41,277 nucleotides of DNA, taken from contig CAMYXL010000022.1 in NCBI GenBank assembly GCA_947303255.1, forward strand, positions 1 through 41,277. The letters run 5' to 3'. Under the pieces are notes generated by a model. That model made no database searches. It was not told where the DNA came from and saw nothing but the letters and a program-made list of their open reading frames with translations. Shown here piece after piece: positions 1 through 9,442 of the stretch. The position numbers were made by a program, and so were the translations under genes. The stretch comes from an uncultured Clostridia bacterium (GTDB lineage Bacteria; Bacillota; Clostridia; Saccharofermentanales; Saccharofermentanaceae). Positions within the stretch are counted from its first letter, which is position 1, and every line of letters begins with the position of its first letter.

Positions 1-1499
1 CCTGAATCCTTACGCATTGTTTGAAGTTTGGAAATGATTTCATTTACACATCCCTCTTCAAGAAGTTCATCTGTAAGGTTGGTATCAAGAACTACTGTTA
101 CATAGTTGTCTGCCTCTGTTACATAGCCTTCTTTCTGAGTCATCTCGATGAGAAGATCTTCTTCTGCAAGAGATACCTCTGTTCCTGCAACATCAAACTT
201 GATTGCGCCGTTAGCCTTAAGTTCTGCCATAGTAGCAAAACCTTTCTCCTGCATCTCAGGAGCAAGCTCGGACAAAGTATCAGAATAGTTCTGATAGGCA
301 CGCTCAGCTTCCTTAAGGGCATTTTCCGTCTTGGCATACTTAACGAGCTTGATGTTCTCGAGATTAGCTCTGGAACCTGCCTCATCAATAAGGTCGATAG
401 CCTTATCAGGAAGATATCTGTCTGTTATATATCTCTTTGAAGCTCTAACAGCAAACTCGATAACTTCATCAGAGTATGTTACGTTATGATGCTTCTCGTA
501 ATAATCCTTGATTCCCTTAAGGATCTCAATAGCAACTTCTACTGAAGGCTCATCAAGCATTACCTTCTGGAAACGACGCTCAAGAGCTGAATCCTTCTCG
601 ATCTTACGATACTCGGCTGTTGTTGTAGAACCCAAGATACGGAGTTCTCCTCTGGCAAGTGCAGGCTTAAGGATATTAGCTGCGTTCGTTGAACCTTCAG
701 CATCTCCTGCACCCATGATCGTATGAAGCTCATCGATAACGAGGATTACGTTCTCCTCACGCATAGCTTCATTGATAACGCCTTTGATACGGCTCTCGAA
801 CTGGCCTCTGAACTGAGTACCTGCAACCATTGCAGGAAGATCGAGCTGCCATACTCTCATTGAAAGAAGCTTCTCAGGAACCTTACCCTCAACGATCTTA
901 AGAGCCAAACCCTGTGCAACAGCTGTCTTACCGACGCCAGGAGCACCGATCAATACAGGATTGTTCTTTGTTCTTCTGTTGAGGATCTGAACAACTCTGT
1001 CGATCTCCTTGTCTCTTCCGAGGATCCTGTCGATCTTACCTTCAGCAGCACGCTCTGTAAGATCTGTTCCGAATTCACTTAAGAACTTGAGTTTCTTTTT
1101 TCTGTTGCTCTTAGTCTTTGCAGTGCCCTGTTCAGCAGTTCCTTCATCTCCATCAGGGAGCTTATCTACTACGCCTGTGTTGGAACTGTCTTCATCAAAC
1201 TCATATGGTTCGTCATCATCGAACGGCAGATTCATTTCATCATTGTTGAGGATCGTCTTAAAGAAGTCCGCAGGATCTGTAGGACCACTTGTACCGCCGA
1301 GCATATTCTCGACTCTGTCGCTCATCTCATCAATGTTTTCATCAGTGATACCTGCAGCCTTGAACATGTCGCTGATTCCGCTTAATCCGGATTCATACGC
1401 ACATTTTATGCAGTATCCCTCATCTATTCTCTCGCCGTTCTCATATCGGCTTGTAAAAACGATAGCAACTCGTTTTTTACATTTCGTACAAATTGACAT
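1..1499 (-). CDS. Clp ATPase (ClpE-like N-terminus) with an IleRS C-terminal-like domain; 3'-partial
   Basis: The frame opens at ATG 1499 and runs 499 codons without a stop to the window edge, so the C-terminus is missing. Residues 4-33 form a CxxC-X22-CxxC zinc finger, the spacing I associate with ClpE. Residues ~40-150 are acidic and low in complexity. AAA+ module 1 follows, with Walker A GAPGVGKT near 186, Walker [11 protein letters not shown] near 250, and [17 protein letters not shown] at 361-377. A Clp coiled-coil or UVR middle domain is expected next. Instead residues ~415-499 read [35 protein letters not shown] and [11 protein letters not shown], which is the conserved C-terminal (DUF5915-type) domain of isoleucyl-tRNA synthetases. 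Known role of the family: hexameric unfoldase that feeds ClpP. The start lies 5 bp after the uvrA stop, with GTGGAG about 10 bases before the ATG, so the two genes are probably one operon. The Clp call is firm; what follows AAA-1 is not visible. Confidence 0.9.
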   Translation of the reverse strand, partial: MSICTKCKKRVAIVFTSRYENGERIDEGYCIKCAYESGLSGISDMFKAAGITDENIDEMSDRVENMLGGTSGPTDPADFFKTILNNDEMNLPFDDDEPYEFDEDSSNTGVVDKLPDGDEGTAEQGTAKTKSNRKKKLKFLSEFGTDLTERAAEGKIDRILGRDKEIDRVVQILNRRTKNNPVLIGAPGVGKTAVAQGLALKIVEGKVPEKLLSMRVWQLDLPAMVAGTQFRGQFESRIKGVINEAMREENVILVIDELHTIMGAGDAEGSTNAANILKPALARGELRILGSTTTAEYRKIEKDSALERRFQKVMLDEPSVEVAIEILKGIKDYYEKHHNVTYSDEVIEFAVRASKRYITDRYLPDKAIDLIDEAGSRANLENIKLVKYAKTENALKEAERAYQNYSDTLSELAPEMQEKGFATMAELKANGAIKFDVAGTEVSLAEEDLLIEMTQKEGYVTEADNYVTVVLDTNLTDELLEEGCVNEIISKLQTMRKDS

Positions 1500-1504
1500 T
1501 ATAT

Positions 1505-4495
1505 CTATACTCCACTTTCTTTTACTTTACGTCGCGGCTTAGGTCCCGTCGCGATCTCTAATGCATCTTCCTCTAATCTGTCCTTATCTATCAATGCCTC
1601 AAGAGTCGTATACTGACCCTTGCTCTTTGCTCTGTCAAGAAGAGGCTTCAGGAATTGACCTGTATATGATTCCTTAACCTCGCAGATCTGCTCAGGCGTA
1701 CCTGTAGCTATGACTGTACCGCCTCTGTCACCGCTCTCCGGTCCGAGATCGATAATGTGATCACAAGTCTTGATAACGTCAAGATTGTGCTCTATTACCA
1801 CGACAGTATTACTATTTTGTGTGAGGCGCTCCAAAATGTCAACAAGCTTATGGACGTCAGCCATGTGAAGGCCTGTCGTAGGCTCATCGAGAACATAAAG
1901 CGTCTTACCGGTCGACCTTCTGGACAATTCAGCAGCAAGCTTGATCCTCTGAGCTTCACCACCGGAAAGCTGGGTTGAAGGCTGACCTAATTTAATATAT
2001 CCCAATCCGACGTCCTTGAGTGTTCTTACTTTGTGGTAAATCTTAGGAATATTAGAGAAGAACTCACAAGCCTCATCAACGGACATATTCAGAACATCAG
2101 AAATATTCTTGCCCTTATACTTTACTTCCAATGTCTCTCTATTATACCTCTTTCCTTTACAAACATCACATTTTACGTAGATGTCAGGAAGGAAGTGCAT
2201 CTCTATCTTGATAACACCGTCACCTGCACAAGCTTCGCAACGGCCGCCCTTAACATTGAAGCTGAATCTTCCGTTCTTATAGCCTCTCTGCTTACTGTCA
2301 GGCGTATTTGCATAAAGCTCTCTTATCATATCGAAAACACCGATATATGTTGCTGGGTTACTTCTAGGTGTTCTTCCGATCGGAGACTGGTCAATTACAA
2401 TGATCTTATCAAGATCGCTGTAACCGGTGATATCCTTGCACTTGACCTTGGACTTCCTTGCTCCGTTAAGCTTGTTTTCGAGCACAGGAACAAGAGTCGA
2501 ATTAATAAGCGAACTCTTGCCGGAACCAGAAACTCCCGTGATACAGGTGAAAAGTCCGAGAGGGATATCAACATCCATATCCTTAAGGTTGTTGGCACAA
2601 GCACCCTTGATCTTCAAGAACTTGCCCTTCGGCTTTCTTCTGTCGACCGGAACAGGTATGAACTTTCTGCCGCTTAAGTAGTCACCAGTGATTGATGCCT
2701 TATTCTTCTCGATCTGCTTAGCAGAACCCATGGCAATGATCTGACCGCCGTTAACACCGGCGCCCGGACCAACGTCAATTATCGTATCAGCGGCTCTCAT
2801 CGTATCTTCGTCATGCTCAACGACCAATACGGAGTTACCGAGGTTCTTAAGCTTATTCAAAGTAGCAAGAAGCTTATTATTGTCTCTTTGATGAAGTCCT
2901 ATAGAAGGCTCATCCAAGATATAAAGAACTCCCTTAAGTCCTGAACCGATCTGAGTCGCAAGACGGATACGCTGTGCCTCACCGCCTGACAAAGTAGAAG
3001 CAGGTCTGCTCAAAGTCATGTAGTCAAGACCGACATCGCAAAGGAACGTAAGCCTGTTATCGATCTCTCTTAAGATAGACTCAGCTATCTGGCTCTTACG
3101 CTGCGAGAGATTTAGCTTACCTAAGAACTTTCTGCAATCCATAACGGATTTGTCGGTAAGCTGACTGATATTGGTCTTATTAAGAAGTATAGAAAGACTT
3201 TCTTTCTTAAGTCTTGCACCATTACATGAAGGACATACGCAGATACTCATATACTGCTCATAGTTAGCCTTCATCTCCTCGGATCCGGCTTCCCTGTATC
3301 TTCTCATTACGCTAGGGACAACGCCTTCCCAAGCTGCATAATAATCTGAATCTCTCTTATAGATACTGTTACTGGTATCTATCTTCATCTTTTCTCCGCC
3401 GTTACCGAACATGATGATGTCGCGTGCTTTCTTGGAAAGCTTATAGTAAGGCGTATCAAGTGAGAATCCGTATTTTTCGGACAGAGCAACGATAAAGCTT
3501 CTTCCCCAGCTCTTAGGATCATCAAAGTTCCAACCTGCTGTCCTTACTGCACCTTCATTAAGGCTGAGCTTAGGATCCTGAACGCATAGTTCAGGGTCTA
3601 CGTTAGTAAGCACGCCGATACCGGCACACTCAGGACATGCGCCGTACGGGTTATTGAACGAGAACATTCTCGGAGATACTTCGCCATATGAAATACCACA
3701 GTCAGGACACGAAAGTCTCTGAGAGAAGAAATCTTCTTTTACCTCATATTCACGCTCACCACTCTCGCTTTCCTTAACGACCTGTACTTCTACATTAAGA
3801 ATACCGTCAGCGAGCTTTAAGGCCTGCTCACAGGAGTCAGTGAGTCTTGACATGGATTCTTCCTTAAGGACAATTCTGTCAACAACGATATCGATCTCAT
3901 GCTTCTTGTTCTTATCTAAAACGATCTCTTCATCGAGTTCGTACATAGAGCCGTCGATCCTGGCTCTTACAAAACCGGACTTACGATAATCTTCGAGCTG
4001 CTTAACAAACTCACCCTTACGTCCACGTACGACAGGAGCCATGACTATCATCCTGGTTCCGACAGGATATTCAAAAAGTTTATTAATGATCTGATCTATA
4101 GACTGAGACTTAATAGGCTTACCGCACTTCCAGCACACCGGCTGGCCAACTCTGGCATAAAGAAGTCTCAGATAATCATAAATTTCTGTAACCGTACCTA
4201 CCGTAGATCTTGGGTTCTTACTAGTAGTTTTCTGATCTATGGATATTGCAGGAGAAAGTCCGTCGATCTTATCAACATCAGGTTTTTCCATCTGACCCAA
4301 AAACATACGGGCATATGAAGATAAGGACTCAACATATCTTCTCTGTCCTTCAGCGTAGATGGTATCAAATGCAAGCGAACTCTTGCCGGAGCCTGAAAGG
4401 CCCGTCAATACAACAAGTTTATCGCGTGGGATATCCACGTCTATATTCTTAAGGTTGTGCTCTCTGGCACCCCTTATCTTAATAAAATCATCCAT
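1505..4495 (-). CDS. uvrA: UvrABC excinuclease subunit A
   Basis: UvrA scans DNA for bulky lesions and loads UvrB in nucleotide excision repair; it is a cytoplasmic dimeric ABC-type ATPase. All family landmarks are present. They are a first Walker [10 protein letters not shown] at residues 32-40, a zinc finger starting CPDC near 260, a signature [12 protein letters not shown] followed by LDEPSIGLH, a second Walker [10 protein letters not shown] near 655, a second zinc module CEAC...CDVC near 750, and a second LSGGEAQRI followed by LDEPTTGLH. At 996 residues it is longer than the usual ~940. The excess is mostly a charged tail of about 43 residues after the conserved end (TGQFLKPLL). The start is ATG 4495 with AGAGAG seven bases upstream. 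The Clp gene follows after 5 bp. uvrB and uvrC are not in the window. Confidence 0.98.
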   Translation of the reverse strand: MDDFIKIRGAREHNLKNIDVDIPRDKLVVLTGLSGSGKSSLAFDTIYAEGQRRYVESLSSYARMFLGQMEKPDVDKIDGLSPAISIDQKTTSKNPRSTVGTVTEIYDYLRLLYARVGQPVCWKCGKPIKSQSIDQIINKLFEYPVGTRMIVMAPVVRGRKGEFVKQLEDYRKSGFVRARIDGSMYELDEEIVLDKNKKHEIDIVVDRIVLKEESMSRLTDSCEQALKLADGILNVEVQVVKESESGEREYEVKEDFFSQRLSCPDCGISYGEVSPRMFSFNNPYGACPECAGIGVLTNVDPELCVQDPKLSLNEGAVRTAGWNFDDPKSWGRSFIVALSEKYGFSLDTPYYKLSKKARDIIMFGNGGEKMKIDTSNSIYKRDSDYYAAWEGVVPSVMRRYREAGSEEMKANYEQYMSICVCPSCNGARLKKESLSILLNKTNISQLTDKSVMDCRKFLGKLNLSQRKSQIAESILREIDNRLTFLCDVGLDYMTLSRPASTLSGGEAQRIRLATQIGSGLKGVLYILDEPSIGLHQRDNNKLLATLNKLKNLGNSVLVVEHDEDTMRAADTIIDVGPGAGVNGGQIIAMGSAKQIEKNKASITGDYLSGRKFIPVPVDRRKPKGKFLKIKGACANNLKDMDVDIPLGLFTCITGVSGSGKSSLINSTLVPVLENKLNGARKSKVKCKDITGYSDLDKIIVIDQSPIGRTPRSNPATYIGVFDMIRELYANTPDSKQRGYKNGRFSFNVKGGRCEACAGDGVIKIEMHFLPDIYVKCDVCKGKRYNRETLEVKYKGKNISDVLNMSVDEACEFFSNIPKIYHKVRTLKDVGLGYIKLGQPSTQLSGGEAQRIKLAAELSRRSTGKTLYVLDEPTTGLHMADVHKLVDILERLTQNSNTVVVIEHNLDVIKTCDHIIDLGPESGDRGGTVIATGTPEQICEVKESYTGQFLKPLLDRAKSKGQYTTLEALIDKDRLEEDALEIATGPKPRRKVKESGV

Positions 4496-4547
4496 ACAAC
4501 TTCTCTCTAAAAACGAATTTATGTTCTTTTCTATTAGAGTCTACCAC

Positions 4548-4553
4548 ATTATA
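4548..4553 (-). promoter_or_regulatory. candidate -10 box for uvrA
   Basis: TATAAT on the minus strand, about 53 bases before the uvrA ATG, in an AT-rich stretch. I see no convincing -35 box at the right distance, so this is a weak call. Confidence 0.3.
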
Positions 4554-4600
4554 AATTTAAATGGATATACTTTATATCATATATTTGCAAAAAAAACTCC

Positions 4601-4629
4601 TTGCCTTTCTAAAAATCGTATGCTAATAT
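4601..4629 (+). promoter_or_regulatory. promoter of tRNA-Glu
   Basis: -35 TTGCCT (4601-4606) and -10 TAATAT (4624-4629) with a 17-bp spacer. The predicted start lies about 10 bases before the mature tRNA 5' end, as expected for a single-tRNA transcription unit. Confidence 0.7.
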
Positions 4630-4645
4630 TTACAAGCGTGATTAA

Positions 4646-4720
4646 GGCCCCATGGTCAAGCGGCTAAGACGGCGCCCTCTCAAGGCGCAATCACGAGTTC
4701 GATTCTCGTTGGGGTCACCA
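4646..4720 (+). tRNA. tRNA-Glu (anticodon CTC)
   Basis: Cloverleaf seen directly. The acceptor is GGCCCCA/TGGGGTC with one G-T pair, the D-arm reads GGTCAAGCGGCTAAGAC, the anticodon stem is GCGCC/GGCGC with loop CTCTCAA (anticodon CTC, reading GAG), and the T-arm contains GTTCGATTC. Discriminator A and CCA are encoded at 4717-4720. The body closely follows bacterial tRNA-Glu. CTC is the secondary glutamate isoacceptor that some bacteria have in addition to TTC. It stands alone between its own promoter and terminator. Confidence 0.96.
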
Positions 4721-4724
4721 CTAA

Positions 4725-4756
4725 CCTCGAAGCAAGTGCTTCGGGGTTTTCTTTTT
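4725..4756 (+). terminator. intrinsic terminator after tRNA-Glu
   Basis: Nine-bp stem CCTCGAAGC/GCTTCGGGG (one T-G pair) with loop AAGT, followed by TTTTCTTTTT. It starts 5 bases after the tRNA CCA end. Confidence 0.92.
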
Positions 4757-4832
4757 GCCATAATATTGCATGCTCAGACATGATTAAACCTGTCCAATAC
4801 GTTCGAACATTGCACTATCCCGCGATTTGTTG

Positions 4833-4841
4833 TGCTATACT
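4833..4841 (+). promoter_or_regulatory. extended -10 promoter of the SPFH gene
   Basis: TGCTATACT is an extended -10 (TGn plus TATACT). A TTGCAC at 4810-4815 could act as a -35 box, but the 20-bp spacer is long. The element lies inside the longest possible reading frame, which opens at a GTG at 4832; this is why the downstream ATG at 4874 is taken as the true start. Confidence 0.55.
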
Positions 4842-4873
4842 CTCTTCTTGGTAAAACAAGGAGGAACACAAAA

Positions 4874-5887
4874 ATGTTGAACGGAATTTTTATTTTCTTA
4901 GGTCTTCTATTTATTGGTCTGGCTATTTTCCTGATCATCAGAAAGTCTCTTAAGAAGAATAACTCAGGCGTGGTCAATGCACCAAAGACACCTGTAAAGC
5001 ACTACAGTGCAATCTTATTGATCGCACTCGGTGTCGCAAGCCTTATCTTTTCAATGTCATTTACGATCATTCCTACAGGTTATACGGGCGTCAGAGTTAC
5101 ATTCGGTCAGGTAGATAAGAGAACTCTCAATAACGGTTTTAACTTCCATGCTCCTTTTATCCAGGAGATCGTTCTGGTTAATAACAAGCAGCAGGATATC
5201 AAGTTTAATGAGAATTCCATCTCATCTGAGACAAGTGAGCGTAACACGGTAATCTTCAAGGGCATTACGATCACATATCAGATCAATCCTGAAAAGTCAG
5301 CTTGGATCTATGCTAACGTTACAAACTATGAGGCAGGTCTTGTTAATGAGTCTCTCGTAGCTTCTGCTATCAAGACAACTTCCAAGACACTTTCTCCGGT
5401 AGACTGTACAAACCGTAGCATCCTTGAGCCTAAGGCTAAGGAAAACATTCAGAAATCCATCGATGAGAAATATGGTGCAGACGTTGTTTATGTTAATAAA
5501 GTAGTAATCAACGATGCTACATTCGATGCTGAGTATGATGAGAAGATCGCTAAGAAGCAGCAGGCACAGATCGATTATGAGACACAGCAGATCGAAAACA
5601 AGAAGAACATCGAAAAAGCTGAAGCTGATGCAACAGTAACAAAGACAAATGCACAGGCTAAGGCAGATGCTCTCGTTATCAATGCAGAAGCTGAGGCTAA
5701 TGCAAACAAGACAATCAGTGACTCTATTGATTCAAATGTCCTTCAGAACAAGTACTATGAGACTTGGGACGGTAAGCTTCCTACAACGATCGTAGGTTCT
5801 GATGTAACAAGCTCAATACTTATCGGTACAGATTCAGAAAATAAAGTAGTTACAGAAACAACTACAACAGAACCAAACGAAGACTAA
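4874..5887 (+). CDS. prohibitin/SPFH (Band 7) domain membrane protein
   Basis: 337 residues. The start is ATG 4874, with AAGGAGG nine bases upstream (4858-4864). Two hydrophobic segments come first: ~4-24 (IFIFLGLLFIGLAIFLII), then a charged KSLKKNN stretch, then ~44-65 ending at the SPFH entry IIPTGYTGVRVTFGQVDKRTL. The Band 7 domain spans ~60-230. It ends in a charged, coiled-coil-prone Ala/Glu/Lys region (KKNIEKAEADATVTKTNAQAKA) and a C-terminal YYETWDGKLPTTIVG motif typical of bacterial prohibitin-like proteins. SPFH proteins form large ring or cage assemblies on membranes and often control membrane proteases or microdomains. No NfeD partner or FtsH lies next to it, so a specific role cannot be assigned. 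It stands alone behind its own promoter. Confidence 0.9.
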   Translation: MLNGIFIFLGLLFIGLAIFLIIRKSLKKNNSGVVNAPKTPVKHYSAILLIALGVASLIFSMSFTIIPTGYTGVRVTFGQVDKRTLNNGFNFHAPFIQEIVLVNNKQQDIKFNENSISSETSERNTVIFKGITITYQINPEKSAWIYANVTNYEAGLVNESLVASAIKTTSKTLSPVDCTNRSILEPKAKENIQKSIDEKYGADVVYVNKVVINDATFDAEYDEKIAKKQQAQIDYETQQIENKKNIEKAEADATVTKTNAQAKADALVINAEAEANANKTISDSIDSNVLQNKYYETWDGKLPTTIVGSDVTSSILIGTDSENKVVTETTTTEPNED

Positions 5888-5901
5888 TAAGAAAACAACA
5901 A

Positions 5902-5930
5902 AAAGGACGGTTCAATATGAACCGTCCTTT
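5902..5930. terminator. bidirectional terminator between the SPFH gene and citrate synthase
   Basis: Thirteen-bp perfect inverted repeat AAAGGACGGTTCA/TGAACCGTCCTTT with a 3-base loop. A-rich sequence on the left and T's on the right serve both convergent genes (SPFH ends 5887, citrate synthase ends 5947). Confidence 0.9.
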
Positions 5931-5946
5931 ACTATGCTTAAAAATC

Positions 5947-7305
5947 TTATCTGTCAGACATCTCGATATAAGGGCGTCTCTTGTTAACACACTTATATGC
6001 TGGTCTCATTATCCTTCCGCCGGAAATGAGCTCCTCGATCCTGTGAGCGCTCCATCCTGCTACTCTTGCACAAGCAAAGAGCGGAATAAAGAGTACTGAC
6101 GGGATCCCGAGCATTGAATAAATGAATCCTGCGTAGAAATCTACGTTAGCGCAAACGATCTTGTCTGATTTCTTAACATCAGCGAAAACCTTAGGTGCGA
6201 TCCTCTCGACCATCTGGTAAAGATCAAAGATATCCTCCTTACCTGTCTGAACCGAAAGCTCCCTTGCATATTCGCAAAGAGTCTTAGTTCTAGGATCGGA
6301 AAGAGTATAAACGGCATGACCGATACCGTAGATGAGGCCTGACTTATCAAATGCTTCCTTACGGATGATCTTTGCAAGATAGTCATAAACCTGCTTTTCA
6401 TCCTTATAGTCAGTTACATTAGCCATAAGGTCCTGCATCATCATATATGCCTTATTACTTGCACCACCGTGCTGAGGTCCCTTCAAAGAACCGATGGCAG
6501 CTGCGATTACAGCATATGTATCAGCACCTGTTGAGGAAACAGCATGAGTAACGAACGAAGAGTTGTTACCACCGCCGTGCTCAGCATGAAGAACGAGACA
6601 AAGGTCAAGGATCTTAGCCTCAAGTTCAGTGAACTTTCCGTCTTTTCGAATAAGATAAAGGATATTCTCAGCTGTGGAATATTCAGGGTTAGGCTTTCTG
6701 ATGTAAAGGCTCTTACCGTCGATATAGTGGCGTCTTGCCATATAAGCATAAGAGATGAGTACCGGGAATCTGGCGATAAGCTCAATACACTGACGAACAA
6801 CATTATCGACCTTTACTGAATCAGGATCATTGTCGTAAGTATAAAGTGCAAGAACAGATCTTGCGAGCTTATTCATGATATCCGGGCTCGGAGCCTTAAG
6901 GATCATATCCTCCGTAAAGTTCTCAGGAAGGTCTCTGCAGCTCTGCAAGAGCTTGGTAAACCTGTCGTATTCAGCTTCTGTAGGAAGTTCGCCTGTAATA
7001 AGAAGAAATGCGATCTCCTCATATCCGAAGCGGCCCTTGTTGTAGAAGCCTTTTACGAGATCCTTAACATCGTATCCTCTGTAGAAGAGCTTACCTTCAA
7101 CAGGAACTCTTTCTGCATCATCAACGATATAACTCATTACCTCACCGACTTCAGTAAGACCTACAAGAACGCCTGTGCCGTCGTTGTTACGAAGACCACG
7201 CTTTACATTGTACTTGTTGTAAAGCTCAGGATTGATCTTTGATCTAGAAGAAACCGCTGATGTAATGGTTTTCAATTCTGTTATCTTTTCATCTTGCGTA
7301 AGCAA
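5947..7305 (-). CDS. gltA: citrate synthase
   Basis: Condenses oxaloacetate and acetyl-CoA to citrate. At 452 residues it has an N-terminal extension before the core, a form I associate with clostridial enzymes. The catalytic triad is readable: His279 in GPQHGGA, His330 in GIGHAVY and Asp389 in NVDFYAG. HAEHGGG at 240-246 is also conserved. The start codon is TTG at 7305, with AGAGG eight bases before it. The next in-frame Met is residue 57, inside conserved sequence, so a TTG start is well supported. It begins 27 bp after the aconitase stop and shares its promoter. Together they make isocitrate, the oxidative branch toward 2-oxoglutarate and glutamate; no isocitrate dehydrogenase is visible here. 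Confidence 0.96.
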   Translation of the reverse strand: MLTQDEKITELKTITSAVSSRSKINPELYNKYNVKRGLRNNDGTGVLVGLTEVGEVMSYIVDDAERVPVEGKLFYRGYDVKDLVKGFYNKGRFGYEEIAFLLITGELPTEAEYDRFTKLLQSCRDLPENFTEDMILKAPSPDIMNKLARSVLALYTYDNDPDSVKVDNVVRQCIELIARFPVLISYAYMARRHYIDGKSLYIRKPNPEYSTAENILYLIRKDGKFTELEAKILDLCLVLHAEHGGGNNSSFVTHAVSSTGADTYAVIAAAIGSLKGPQHGGASNKAYMMMQDLMANVTDYKDEKQVYDYLAKIIRKEAFDKSGLIYGIGHAVYTLSDPRTKTLCEYARELSVQTGKEDIFDLYQMVERIAPKVFADVKKSDKIVCANVDFYAGFIYSMLGIPSVLFIPLFACARVAGWSAHRIEELISGGRIMRPAYKCVNKRRPYIEMSDR

Positions 7306-7332
7306 TTTAAATTCCTCTTTCCTAATCGAAAA

Positions 7333-9267
7333 TTAAGCCTGTTCTCTTGTGTAGTTCAAAAGACCGCCTGCGAGAAGCATTCCTGCCTGACGCTCGGAGA
7401 TTGCGAGGTTACACTCGAATGTTGTGCCCTTTGTAACGTTCTTAACAGTTACCTTGCTGCCGTTTACTGCAGCCTTAACCTGCTCTCTAGCGTTCTCGAT
7501 CTTAAGTTCATCAAGAAGTCCGAGCTTGTCGTAGTCAGCCTCATCAGCAAATGTCAACGGAAGGATACCGTTGTTAATGAGGTTAGCCATATGGATACGA
7601 GCGAAGGACTTAGCGATTACACCCTTAACGCCGAGCTGCAATGGAGCAAGAGCTGCGTGCTCACGGGAAGAACCCTGACCGTAGTTCTGACCACCAACGA
7701 TAAATCCGCCGTGATTCTCCTTAGCACGAGCCGGGAATTCCGGATCAGAAGGTGTAAGGCAGAAATCTGCAAGATATGGAACATTGGATCTGAACGGAAG
7801 GAGCTTACTGTTCGAAGGCATGATGTGGTCTGTTGTGATGTTATCTTCGAGACAAACAAGAACTTTACCGTCAACTTCATCCTTAAGAGCTGTGTTAACC
7901 GGGAATGGCTTGATGTTAGGTCCTCTTACTACCTCAACCTCATCTGGTGTAGCAGAAGGCATGATAACCATATTGTCGTTAACCTTGAAGCTGGAAGGCA
8001 TCTCAACTACCGGTGGCTCACCAAAGTCGCAAGGATCTGTAACAACACCCATAACTGCAGCTACAGCAGCAACCTCAGGGCTTACGAGATAGATAGAAGC
8101 GGATGCTGTTCCGGAACGAGCATAGAAGTTTCTGTTGTTAGTTCTAAGAGATACAGCATCTGTCTTAGGAGACTGACCCATACCGATACATGGTCCGCAA
8201 GCACACTCAAGGATACGAGCACCTGCAGCGATCATGTCTGCGAGAGCACCGCACTCAGCGAGCATATTGAATACCTGCTTTGAACCAGGAGCGATTACGA
8301 GGGATACATCAGGATGAACTGTCTTACCCTTAAGGATAGCAGCAACCTTGAGCATGTCGTAAAGTGAAGAGTTTGTACATGAACCGATACAAACCTGATC
8401 AACCTTGAGACCTGCAATCTCAGATACAGGTACTACGAGGTCAGGCATGTGAGGCTTAGCGATCAATGGCTTGAGTGTTGCAAGATCGATAGTGATCTCT
8501 TCGTCATAAACTGCATCCTCGTCAGCCTTGAGCTCTGTCCATACGTCTTCTCTGTCCTGAGCCTTAAGGAAAGCCTTAGTAACTTCATCGGATGGGAAGA
8601 TAGATGTTGTAGCACCGAGCTCAGCACCCATGTTTGTGATTGTAGCTCTCTCAGGAACTGAAAGAGTCTTAACGCCCTCGCCTGCATACTCGAAGATCTT
8701 ACCTACACCGCCCTTAACTGTGAAGATGCGGAGTACTTCGAGAATGATATCCTTAGCTGTTGCCCATGGAGCAAGCTTATTTACGAGATTAACTCTAACC
8801 ATCTTAGGCATTGTGATGAAGTATGGGCCACCACCCATTGCAACTGCAACATCAAGTCCGCCTGCACCGATAGCGAGCATACCGATACCGCCGCAAGTAG
8901 GTGTGTGTGAGTCAGAACCGAGAAGTGTCATACCAGGAACACCGAATCTCTCGATATGAACCTGATGGCAAACACCGTTACCAGGTCTTGAGAATCTGAT
9001 ACCGTGCTTGCTTGTAACTGTCTGAATGTACTTGTGGTCATCAGCGTTCTCAAATCCGGATTGAATCGTATTGTGATCGATATATGCTACAGAAAGCTTA
9101 GTCTTAACTTGAGGGACTCCGATAGCCTCGAACTGCAGGTATGCCATTGTACCTGTAGAATCCTGAGTGAGAGTTTGGTCGATCCTGATGGATACTTCCT
9201 CTCCTGCTTTCATCTCACCTGACAAAAGGTGATCCTTAATGATCTTCTGCGAAATAGTAAGTCCCAT
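7333..9267 (-). CDS. acnA: aconitate hydratase
   Basis: Interconverts citrate and isocitrate through a [4Fe-4S] cluster. At 644 residues it is the shorter aconitase type. The cluster ligands are Cys297 (IGSCTNS) and Cys357/Cys360 (ECACGPCIGMG). Substrate-site motifs LGSDSHTPTCGG (~117-128) and RSGTASASIYLVSP are present, and the C-terminal swivel domain carries GGQNYGQGSSREHAA. ATG 9267 has GGAGG seven bases upstream. It is first in a two-gene operon with citrate synthase. It is a paralogue of the LeuC/LeuD pair at 21318-23086, but the single-chain layout and the pairing with citrate synthase make aconitase the clear choice. Confidence 0.96.
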   Translation of the reverse strand: MGLTISQKIIKDHLLSGEMKAGEEVSIRIDQTLTQDSTGTMAYLQFEAIGVPQVKTKLSVAYIDHNTIQSGFENADDHKYIQTVTSKHGIRFSRPGNGVCHQVHIERFGVPGMTLLGSDSHTPTCGGIGMLAIGAGGLDVAVAMGGGPYFITMPKMVRVNLVNKLAPWATAKDIILEVLRIFTVKGGVGKIFEYAGEGVKTLSVPERATITNMGAELGATTSIFPSDEVTKAFLKAQDREDVWTELKADEDAVYDEEITIDLATLKPLIAKPHMPDLVVPVSEIAGLKVDQVCIGSCTNSSLYDMLKVAAILKGKTVHPDVSLVIAPGSKQVFNMLAECGALADMIAAGARILECACGPCIGMGQSPKTDAVSLRTNNRNFYARSGTASASIYLVSPEVAAVAAVMGVVTDPCDFGEPPVVEMPSSFKVNDNMVIMPSATPDEVEVVRGPNIKPFPVNTALKDEVDGKVLVCLEDNITTDHIMPSNSKLLPFRSNVPYLADFCLTPSDPEFPARAKENHGGFIVGGQNYGQGSSREHAALAPLQLGVKGVIAKSFARIHMANLINNGILPLTFADEADYDKLGLLDELKIENAREQVKAAVNGSKVTVKNVTKGTTFECNLAISERQAGMLLAGGLLNYTREQA

Positions 9268-9305
9268 GACTAGTCCTCCGTATACCTTTTTTTAAAAACA
9301 AAAAA

Positions 9306-9335
9306 ATTATAATTAAGGGCACTGTTGTTTGTCAA
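9306..9335 (-). promoter_or_regulatory. strong promoter of the aconitase-citrate synthase operon
   Basis: -35 TTGACA (9330-9335) and -10 TATAAT (9306-9311) are both perfect consensus hexamers with an 18-bp spacer. Predicted initiation near 9299 gives a leader of about 32 bases before the ATG. No clear operator is seen beside it. Confidence 0.85.
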
Positions 9336-9400
9336 TTAAGAAAACACCCATATTTTTCACGTTTTCGACGGTCTTCATTGTGGTTTTCACCACAAAATGA

Positions 9401-9426
9401 ATTTGGAGCCCCGAAGGACTCCAAAT
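9401..9426 (-). terminator. terminator after the first DUF4214 gene
   Basis: ATTTGGAG/CTCCAAAT stem extended by a mismatch and two G-C pairs, with a CGAA-type loop, 17 bases after the stop at 9443. The T-run behind it is interrupted (TTCATTTT), so strength is moderate. The rest of the gap between 9267 and 9443 is explained by the aconitase promoter. Confidence 0.65.
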
Positions 9427-9442
9427 CTGAAATTACTGTGTT

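Noticed and set aside
2033..2677. Open frame of 214 codons on the plus strand inside uvrA
   Set aside because: Antisense to strongly conserved uvrA sequence with no start signals.
4832..4873. GTG start for the SPFH protein
   Set aside because: The extended -10 box lies inside this extension, and a strong AAGGAGG precedes ATG 4874.
7294..8283. Long open frame on the plus strand (329 codons)
   Set aside because: It is fully antisense to the aconitase/citrate synthase genes, has no ribosome site, and its Cys/Ser/Arg-rich product has no domain features; it is a codon-bias shadow.
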